This document shows, in pieces, positions 59,701-64,000 of a stretch of DNA of 64,000 bases. Both the position numbers and the translations under genes were made by a program. The first letter of the stretch is position 1. Each line of letters begins with the position of its first letter. The stretch covers positions 1,388,501 to 1,452,500 of the forward strand of contig JAJGOT010000166.1 of assembly GCA_022457155.1 (NCBI GenBank), read 5' to 3'. Under the pieces are notes generated by a model. The model searched no databases, was not told the origin of the DNA, and saw only the letters and a program-made list of their open reading frames with translations. The DNA is from Cladopsammia gracilis. Lineage: Eukaryota; Cnidaria; Anthozoa; Scleractinia; Dendrophylliidae.

Positions 59701-60541
59701 CTGTGGATCGTAGTGGAAAACTTCTCTTCTGGAACTTGCGAGTGTTGCTGTTTTGTTGAGTCTGTCCCACGCAGAAGAACCCTCTTCATTCGAGTTGTTT
59801 AGCGATTTCCTCTCTTTCACCTGTTACGTTAACATGCATCAAACAATACATTAATCACTGATTATGTTAAGTCAAGAAATTAATCCTTGAACGGAGGAAT
59901 TAAAGAAAAGGATCTTGAGCCGATTTTCAGGGAATTGGGGAATTAATTATTTGCCTGGGGTAAGATATTTGAATCACGTGTTCTTTCCGACATTCCCGGC
60001 GAGTTCTTGTCGTTCCGCGTTGAGAAATTCAAGGATTCTTCAATTATTCAGAAACGAAAAGAGAGATGATAGTAGCAAATTTATGGATAATCGACGCAAT
60101 TTTGTGGTTGATCGAGAAATAAGGATTCGATTTGCAGCCACTTAGCTTAGTCAGCGTAGTGGACAATTGAAGCCAGCTGATTCAATCATTGTTGTACGAT
60201 CTTGGAAACCAATGTAACAGCGCATACTGTGAATACCATTGTAAACAAAACTGAAACAGTTTTAATTCATTATTTACACCGCGAAAATCCCTCAAAAAGA
60301 GTGCAACGGCATTGATTCGTATCCTTAGTTAACAAATAAACATTCCTGAATCTTTTTCTCCTCAAGATCGTGAAATCAGATATGGCAACAATGGAAGAGT
60401 TTTTTTTATCAAAGGTCGCGCGAATTGCATAGAGGCAAAACATTGAAAAATGATGCGCTTTGTACCAACCTGTCTTCCTTCTTGCCCACAGAAATCACCA
60501 TCATTCTGAAGTCTTGGGAAAGGGTAAGGATCACGAGGCAT
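56716..60541 (-). CDS. CFAP276: CFAP276 (C1orf194-like) ciliary microtubule inner protein
   Basis: Complete five-exon gene: 60541-60470, 59820-59701, 59244-59129, 57881-57763, 56786-56716, 498 bp with stop, 165 aa. Recognised from the C-terminal signature AATNGGYSRKHDGGFYTC, the SIHSINGAI block before it, and the N-terminal MPRDPYPFPRLQNDGDF. Middle blocks WDRLNKTATLASSRREVFHY and DSLDFVIKSTYDHHKEFL also fit. The human protein is about 169 aa. It belongs to the proteins that line the lumen of doublet microtubules in motile cilia and flagella (family knowledge). No transmembrane segment or catalytic motif is visible. Phases agree at all four introns. It is convergent with the large RCC1 gene and head to head with the FAM120 gene. 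Intron 59128-57882 holds a G-rich repeat and a GGGACACTGTCAC MITE. Confidence 0.94.
57242..57714. mobile_element. 473-bp non-autonomous element, TIR CAGGGTTCTCC, 6-bp TSD
   Basis: Flanked by TGTATG on both sides (57236-57241, 57715-57720). Contains GCCCGAAGGGCACGAG and a GGGGGTCCAGGGGGG segment. Inserted in the last CFAP276 intron, 48 bp from exon 57763-57881. Confidence 0.8.
58174..58322. mobile_element. GCAGCTCTTAC-type MITE
   Basis: Same family as 51450-51602, in a CFAP276 intron. Confidence 0.75.
58447..58695. mobile_element. MITE with TIR AAAGGGACACTGTCACA
   Basis: Inverse copy TGTGACAGTGTCCCTTT at the right; TTAA at or beside both ends. 249 bp. Confidence 0.8.
58815..59118. mobile_element. 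G/C-tract MITE with GGGGGTACTCC ends
   Basis: TGGACACCCCCAGGGGGG then GGGGTACTCCC on the left, GGAGTACCCCC and GGGTGGACACC on the right. Its right end comes within 11 bp of CFAP276 exon 59129-59244, so the donor of that exon lies at the element edge. Confidence 0.65.
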
Positions 60542-60872
60542 GTTGCAGAAGCCGCGAGAATAAAATCCGGAGTGGAAAATATGCAATAGAAGTAAGCGTT
60601 TTGTCTTGTTAAACAGGCGTCCTTGTTACTATGGCAATTTAATAACCGCGAGAAGACTGAGCGCTAAAATCAAACTCGTCCCTAGATCCTCCGCGGTAAT
60701 CGATCCCATAAGCACCCGTTCGCGGTTCGAGTTTCTTTCCCAGGTATCATTGCAAGTGTAGCGAAATATGGCGGCGAAGCACGTGTAGAATACTTGAAGC
60801 AAAAAAAGGTTTTGTTTTCCTCATGTAAGCGTCAGATCTATCTATAATTCCCTATCGAACAGCTCAACTAAG
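60542..60872. promoter_or_regulatory. Head-to-head promoter between CFAP276 and FAM120-like gene
   Basis: Only 331 bp separate the two start codons. The interval is CpG-containing, TATA-less in appearance, and carries ATGGCGGC at 60768-60775, the core of a YY1-type site. The layout suggests a shared bidirectional promoter. Confidence 0.55.
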
Positions 60873-63455
60873 ATGGGCATTCAGGGTCTGCAGGAGTACA
60901 TCGAAGCGAACTGCCCTAGTGCCTGCGAAGAAGTTGATTTGAAAGAAGTCCTTCATGGCAAAGGAACCAGCGCAAACAGTGCTGTTCTTGTTGTAGACAC
61001 AAAAAGTTGTCTGAAGCATCTTTACGGTCCAAATACAGACTGGGTTTGCGGAGGACAATGGAACGAAATGCTCCGCGCCGTGGAGAATTTCACGAGGTCT
61101 TTCCGACAGCAAAACATCGAAATTGTGATGTATTTTGACGGTGAGGGCGAATCGCGAAAACTTCACGAGTGGATCAAAAATCAAAACGATAAGAGACAAC
61201 TAGCGCGACAAATCCTCGCCCATGTCATGAAAATGAACTGCTATCCCGGCAAAAGACTCTATTTTCCGCCACCGGTTGTAAGCACGTGTTTGCGGCTCGC
61301 TTTTCTCAGTTGTGGAGTTTGTGTTTGTAGTTCAACGGGTGATTTGCACAAAGAAATGGCAACTTATTGCAAAACTGAAGGCTTTGCAGGCGTTATCAGC
61401 CATCACGCAGACTTTCTCCTGTTCGATGTCCCGAATTATTTTTCCGCCGATCACCTTAAATTTTCCAAGAAAGACATTACGACGACGAGATTTAATTGCG
61501 AGGCCATGTTAGCTGAGCTTCAACTTCACCATGACCGTCTAGGGCTGTTTGCTAGCTTGCTAGGAACTTCATTCATTCCAGAAGAAGTGCTGGGTTCCTT
61601 TTATTGGAATCTTTTAGGGCCTGATCATCCTTTGGCAAAAGTGCAGGTTAGTGGACTTTTTTTAAAAATCATTTGCAAGCATAAATTAATAATTTAGAAA
61701 TTTATTCAAGATATTAATAAATAATGTTAATTAATAGCAGTGATTGCTAAAAGACCTCTGGTTTTGTTTTAAAGTTGTTCAGATTTATTTTCACACTGGG
61801 TTAAAGATATTGCATGCATTTTTCTTCAGAATGTTGTTTTGGAAGTTTGTACAAATTTGTTTGCGACTCTCAGTATTGCCTTAATGACACAAAAAAAGTG
61901 GATATTGGTCCACTGTAACTATGTTTGCCCTACTGATAAATGGACATCATAATTAGGGCAATACTTTTAGTGTTCCATGTGTTTCCATGCATTCATTGCC
62001 TTTAGCATCAAGAAAATTTGAGTTATTATTAAAATCATGTGTAACATTTTGAACATGGCCATATTATTTTACACATTTTATAATAAGGCCTTATATCGAC
62101 ATAGTAACAGTAAAATTCTCCTTCTTATAGTAAAAGTATTGTTCTTCTTTAGTTTTTAGGACCTGTGGGTTACCTTAAGCTTATATTGTATTGTAATTCT
62201 GTTATATTCAAGGACCACAAGTTTATCAACTTTGGTATTATGTGCTATCCTTAAAAATTAGACACATTTTACAGGAATATGAAACATTAAGCCCTCACAG
62301 TTAAAGACAGGGCTGTCACTAATTTTTAACTTGTGAATATGTGTGTTGAACGAGTTAATATATCTTATTGGACGGTTTAGTGTGTAGTATCGTGGGATAT
62401 TTTTACGAGTCTCGCTGTATTTTGGCGAGCCCGTAGGGCAAGTCAAAATATAAGAGGCGAGTAAAAATGTCCCACGATACTACACACTAAACTGTCCAAT
62501 AAGAGATTTATTATTCAACTTAGTTATGAACGCCGTTTTAATCTTTCTCACTTTTTCAAGTTTGTCCTGCGCGCTATTTGAACTTGTTTGTCAGCGCGCA
62601 CGCTTTTTATTAAAAAGAATGATGACGAATTGTCGGTCGTGTAGTTGTTTGGTCGCGTGTACTTTTTGTACAGCGAAGAAAGACTTTGTGGGATTAAACG
62701 CATAATTGTTTGTATTTTTTTGGGTAGAAACGTCAATAGATCCCGTCAGTTTTTTTTAGATTTTCTCAGTTTTGATCATTCTAGTTTGGGAACAATTTCA
62801 GCCATTTTTTCACTGCTTACATAAGACTAATGCTCGAAGTGACGTTTGTGAAAAACCGGTAAAACCGGTCTCTTGGAGTACAAATACCGTGAGATATTTG
62901 TACTCGTTTTGGGTGTTATTTGTACTCTACTGAGTGCAGTTGAATAATAACAGCCAATAATCTCTTTTCTGAAGGTGGCAGTTGTGGAGAGGTTTACAGG
63001 TCACTGTTCGGGCTAAACCCTTTCGGTGCTAGGTTTCCTCAAATCTCATTCTCTATAACGCAACTATAGTTGCCTTTGGCCACTTATGGGTAAGGTGACT
63101 AGTTGCCTGTGGTCGCAAAATTGTTTTAAAGGGTGAAGCAAGCTTAGCCCAAGTAGCTTTTACAGCTGGTAATTCTGTCAGAAAAAATAGTAATAATAAT
63201 AATACTTTCATTTTCAGGTCAAAGAGAAACACCAGCCAATCTTTCCAGCCAATGACATTATTATCACAAGTGTAATTAATTTTATAAAGAGTTTAGCAGA
63301 TGTGTCCAACCTAGACTGGATTGCACTACAAGTATTCAAGACAGAAAAGGTCAACTTAGTTGAGATGACAGAAAAACTAAAAGAAGCAGTAAATCACTAC
63401 TCAAGCCTTCCAAGCGAAGAATCTCCAGCTCCACAGTCACCTGGTATCGCTCCAG
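60873..63455 (+). CDS. FAM120A-like: FAM120-family protein (constitutive coactivator of PPAR-gamma-like), 5' part
   Basis: Two coding exons seen, 60873-61646 (258 codons) and 63218-63455, ending in phase 1 at a GT donor; the gene continues past the window. The start MGIQGLQEYIEANCPSACEE matches the MGVQGFQDYIE start of FAM120A/B/C. Further hallmarks: LVVDTKSCLKHLYG, TDWVCGGQWNEML, YFDGEGESRKLHEWIKNQ, LYFPPPV, YFSADHLKFS, FASLLGTSFIPEEVLGSFYW and NLLGPDHPLAKVQ. This is the XPG/FEN1-like PIN domain that the family retains. In FAM120A it belongs to an RNA-binding scaffold for Src-family kinase signalling, in FAM120B to a nuclear receptor coactivator. One cnidarian gene could be ancestral to both, so I do not assign a paralogue. 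Its 5' end is head to head with CFAP276. The 1.57-kb intron holds a palindromic element. Confidence 0.94.
62346..62520. mobile_element. Fold-back element in the FAM120 intron
   Basis: GTTTAGTGTGTAGTATCGTG and its inverse form arms of about 65 bp, with GAGCCCGTAGGGCAAG in the loop. Sequence to about 62950, ending GTTGAATAATAAC, may belong to a larger version. Confidence 0.7.
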
Positions 63456-63475
63456 GTAATGCAAATTTATATGTT

Positions 63476-63752
63476 AGAGCTGTTTTCAATTGATTGCCAA
63501 AAGTAATTTTGGTTACTTTGGTTTTTCATTGCTATGCTTTGATTGGCCAAAAAATTTCGCGCCACTTTCTCAACCTATCAGTAGTAAACCCAAAATCAAT
63601 CATCACTTGCTTGCACTCGTTTTCCCACGCTTGGCGCCAGTGACATGTATTTGTTTCGAGGTCTGATTGGTTCATTGGACTGTCTGCATTTTGTTGTGAT
63701 AGGCCAGAGTCATTACTTTGGTTTTGGTTTTATGACACTCAAATGAAAACCA
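63476..63752. mobile_element. MITE, CAATTGAGT family, copy 3
   Basis: AGAGCTGTTTTCAATTGATT at the left and TATGACACTCAAATGAAAA at the right, body as in 6271-6546. It starts 20 bases after the FAM120 exon 63218-63455. Confidence 0.7.
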
Positions 63753-63769
63753 CTTTATTAATAACTTAC

Positions 63770-63850
63770 GCCTTGATAGCTCAGTTGGTTACAGCACTGC
63801 ACTGGGAATGAGAAGTTCAAATACCGACCATGTTGCTTGGCAGGAACAAT
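63770..63850 (+). mobile_element. tRNA-like SINE head
   Basis: ATAGCTCAGTTGGTTACAG fits an A box and GAAGTTCAAATACC a weak B box. Continues with ACCATGTTGCTTGGCAGG. Confidence 0.5.
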
Positions 63851-64000
63851 GAAAAGAATCTATTGTTCTGCCATGCAACATGGCTGCTGTGCAAAACCTC
63901 TATTGTGTTTTTTCCACTGGCTGTTATTGTTCAAATTTTGAATTATGTGCATGCCCCAAATAAGGCTTTCAAATATTTGTGTTTTGTGCAAAGGTAAACT

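Overview
The window reads as nuclear DNA of an animal, most likely an anthozoan cnidarian such as a coral or sea anemone. It has intron-rich genes with GT-AG splice sites, orthologues of conserved metazoan genes, and a dense load of short non-autonomous DNA transposons, SINEs and minisatellites. No prokaryotic operon, CRISPR array, rRNA gene or intact autonomous transposon was seen. The taxon is inferred from gene content and repeat style, not proven.

Layout. (1) About 1-12.2 kb, minus strand: a TRPV-type cation channel. Thirteen coding exons give 614 codons, from the MGNC start through ankyrin repeats, S1-S5, the pore and S6; the C-terminal tail lies beyond base 1. (2) About 12.2-18.1 kb: intergenic, holding MITEs, a tandem 106-bp repeat array and the promoter of the next gene. 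(3) 18.36-55.45 kb, plus strand: one very large gene. I could chain 42 coding exons in a continuous frame (4926 bp, about 1641 aa): an N-terminal beta-rich region, a helical solenoid, an RCC1-type propeller and a C-terminal Cys/His module. I do not recognise a named orthologue. (4) 56.7-60.5 kb, minus strand: CFAP276 (C1orf194-like), a small ciliary microtubule inner protein, five exons, 165 aa, complete. (5) 60.87 kb to the window end, plus strand: a FAM120-family gene (constitutive coactivator of PPAR-gamma-like), first two coding exons only. Genes 4 and 5 are head to head across 331 bp; genes 3 and 4 converge.

The space between exons is mostly mobile-element debris. Most striking are a TTAA-flanked MITE family whose body is built of 88-bp monomers (one copy shares its TTAA with the stop codon of the large gene), the related 106-bp arrays, several near-perfect fold-back palindromes (one of 490 bp), TIR elements with tRNA-like cores, and nested insertions with readable target-site duplications. 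Splice junctions were set by eye from consensus sites and frame continuity; the frames agree across every junction, with one apparent GC-AG intron in the large gene.
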